NCBI RefSeq assembly: GCF_002159175.1
Contig: NZ_NFGZ01000005.1
Coordinates: 62,001-126,000 of the forward strand
Direction: 5' to 3'
Length of the DNA stretch: 64,000 nt
Origin: Flavonifractor sp. An92
GTDB lineage: Bacteria; Bacillota; Clostridia; Oscillospirales; Oscillospiraceae
Shown here in pieces: positions 62,518 to 64,000 of this stretch. A program made the translations under genes and the position numbers. Under the pieces are notes generated by a model, which did no database searches, was not told where the DNA came from, and worked only from the letters and a program-made list of their open reading frames with translations. Position 1 is the stretch's first letter, and every line of letters starts with the position of its first letter.

Positions 62518-64000
62518 ATGATTGCCTGCCTGATGGCTGCTCCTTTGGCCATCCTCGCCATTCTCTATTCTGGCGGCTTTCTGGGGCAGATATTGGGCAA
62601 TTACGCAGCTTGGAAACAGGGCGGCGGCGTTCCCGGGGACGGCACATCTCCGGTGGCGGCGTCGCCCGACTTTTTTACCTGCCTGACCTCAGTGCTGCGC
62701 CCTCCCTATGGGGTATACGGCGTCCTGATCTGCATCGGCCTGCTGGCTATCCTGCTCCTGATGGTGATGAAGATGGGCTACAGCGATACGGGCGAATATG
62801 ATACCGACCGGAATTTCATCTATTCGGCCAAGGGGACCTATGGCACCTCTGGTTGGATGAGCCGCAAGGAAATGGCGGGTGTACTCGATTTGGTGCCCGA
62901 CCTTCGCAAGCATAAAGGTGTTGTGCTGGGAATGTTAGATGGGAAAGCGGTCTGCATCCCTGAAAATCCCAAAATCAACGGCAATCTGGCCGTATACGGC
63001 TCCAGCGGCAGCATGAAAACCCGCTCCTTCTGTATGAACCGCATCCTTCAGGCGGTGATTCGCGGGGAATCTCTGATCATTTCTGACCCCAAAAGCGAGC
63101 TCTACGAAAAATCCAGCGAGTACCTGTGCGATCAAGGCTACTGTGTCAAGGTGTTCAATCTGGTGCTCCCGGAAAACTCGGACAGCTGGAACTGCCTTTC
63201 CGAAGTGGAAGGGCAAGAATTGATGGCCCAACTCTTTGTGGATGTCATCATCAAGAACACCAACAGCACCGGCAAGGGTGACCACTTCTGGGACAGCTGC
63301 GAAATGAATCTGCTGAAAGCCCTTGTCCTTTATGTAGATCAGAGTTATGCAGCGGAGAACCGCAATATTGGTGAGGTGTACCGTTTGCTGACGCTGAACG
63401 GAGAATCCGATCTGGACAATCTGTTCGATGTTCTGCCTCCCACTCATCCTGCCAAAGCTCCGTACAGTCTGTTCAAGCAGGCCAGCGATACCGTGCGCAG
63501 CGGCGTCATCATCGGTCTGGGGTCCCGCCTGCAGGTATTCCAGTCAGAGCTAATCAAGAAAATTACCACCCGGGATGAAATCGATCTGGAACTTCCCGGC
63601 CAGGAGCGGTGCGCCTACTTCCTTGTTACCAGCGACCAGGACAGTACCTTTGATTTTCTGGCAAGTCTGTTTCTCTCTTTCTGCTTTATCAAACTGGTTC
63701 GGTATGCGGACAAAAACTGTGAGGGAGGCAGGCTCCCGATTCCTGTCCACATTTTGGGAGAAGAGCTTACCGCCTGCGGCACCATCCCTGATCTCTCGCG
63801 GCGACTCAGTGTGATTCGCTCTCGCAACATTTCCATGAGCTGCGTGTTCCAAAATCTCGCGGGCCTTCAGAATCGCTATCCGCTCAATCTCTGGCAAGAA
63901 ATTCTGGGCAACTGCGACGCGCAACTCTTTCTGGGCTGCACGGACGGCCTTACAGCCGAGTTTATCTCCGAGCGCACCGGTCTGGCCTCGGTGTCAGTAT
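62518..64000 (+). CDS. VirD4/TraG-type coupling protein, cut by the window edge
   Basis: About 494 codons are present, with no stop. Two N-terminal membrane helices (about 1-22 and 62-84) are followed by the ATPase: GSSGSMKTRSF (Walker A of the SMK[ST] type seen in Clostridia TraG proteins), ISDPKSELYE, VKVFNLVLPENSDSWNCLSE, and VHILGEELTACGTIPDL at the Walker B position. It recruits the relaxase-DNA complex to the channel. The first ATG is at 62518, 22 bp after AGGAGG. The codon at the ideal distance is ATA (62503-62505), overlapping the upstream TAA. Confidence 0.88.
   Translation, partial: MIACLMAAPLAILAILYSGGFLGQILGNYAAWKQGGGVPGDGTSPVAASPDFFTCLTSVLRPPYGVYGVLICIGLLAILLLMVMKMGYSDTGEYDTDRNFIYSAKGTYGTSGWMSRKEMAGVLDLVPDLRKHKGVVLGMLDGKAVCIPENPKINGNLAVYGSSGSMKTRSFCMNRILQAVIRGESLIISDPKSELYEKSSEYLCDQGYCVKVFNLVLPENSDSWNCLSEVEGQELMAQLFVDVIIKNTNSTGKGDHFWDSCEMNLLKALVLYVDQSYAAENRNIGEVYRLLTLNGESDLDNLFDVLPPTHPAKAPYSLFKQASDTVRSGVIIGLGSRLQVFQSELIKKITTRDEIDLELPGQERCAYFLVTSDQDSTFDFLASLFLSFCFIKLVRYADKNCEGGRLPIPVHILGEELTACGTIPDLSRRLSVIRSRNISMSCVFQNLAGLQNRYPLNLWQEILGNCDAQLFLGCTDGLTAEFISERTGLASVSV

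Larger units (their letters stand above)
51060..64000 (+). mobile_element. Integrative conjugative element, left part (continues past window)
   Basis: From about 51060 GC content falls visibly and the gene content switches to conjugation functions: initiator-like protein, VirB2-like pilin, VirB6-like proteins, extracellular peptidase, VirB4, DUF5697-like and DUF6100-like cargo genes and VirD4/TraG. All lie on the plus strand in the order common in ICEs of gut Clostridia. No integrase, relaxase or right end is in view, so the exact left boundary and the attachment site are not proven. Confidence 0.75.

Overview
The window reads as a chromosomal segment of a GC-rich, endospore-forming, anaerobic Clostridia, most like the Oscillospiraceae (Flavonifractor/Lawsonibacter-type gut bacteria). 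Supporting signs are a GTP-type PEP carboxykinase end, a SpoIVB sporulation protease, a Clostridia-style amidase, GlnRS, SLH and copper-amine-oxidase-stalk surface proteins, and consistently strong Shine-Dalgarno sites. No exact species can be named from sequence alone.

Layout. (1) 1-1945: end of pckG, a spacer packed with palindromes, an SH3-tailed amidase and a tRNA-Arg(ACG) gene. (2) 1965-24729: a large divergent locus, the most interesting part of the window. Ten genes run leftward from an XRE regulator: two Hsp70-like ATPases, a coiled-coil protein ending in a GrpE-like domain, a third degenerate Hsp70-fold protein, two more coiled-coil proteins, a radical-SAM activase-like protein, a 1700-residue protein with four AAA+ modules and a trypsin-like protease, and a zinc-ribbon/RCC1-repeat protein. 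Seven genes run rightward: a small unknown protein, an HEXXH metalloprotease, a 682-residue protein with a YfaP-like domain, a small helical protein, a VirD4/FtsK-like ATPase, a protein that looks like its ATPase-dead partner, and a zinc-ribbon membrane protein. Both arms leave a control region of about 200 bp that holds back-to-back promoters and two operator-like repeats 33 bp apart. I read this as one chaperone/protease machine of unknown purpose.

(3) 24772-50493: ordinary chromosomal genes. These are a low-molecular-weight phosphatase, glnS, a threonine-aldolase-like enzyme, a PsiE-like protein, an XRE membrane regulator, a MacA-MacB-SLH export operon, a GNAT, topB, an exonuclease, spoIVB, a small AT-richer patch, two paralogous membrane proteins flanking a surface protein, a phosphoesterase, a WG-repeat protein coupled to a TPR protein with two expandable repeat tracts, and an alcohol dehydrogenase. 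A tRNA-binding-domain gene (50494-51048) follows.

(4) About 51060-64000: the left part of an integrative conjugative element with visibly lower GC. It holds a replication-initiator-like gene, a VirB2-like pilin, split VirB6-like genes, a C39-type peptidase, a PrgI-VirB4 fusion, three cargo/regulatory genes and a VirD4/TraG coupling protein cut by the window edge. Several of its genes carry lesions: a frameshift near 52353, an in-frame TGA at 54205, a probable frameshift near 61388 and a lost ATG at 62503. The element therefore looks partly decayed, or the assembly has errors there.
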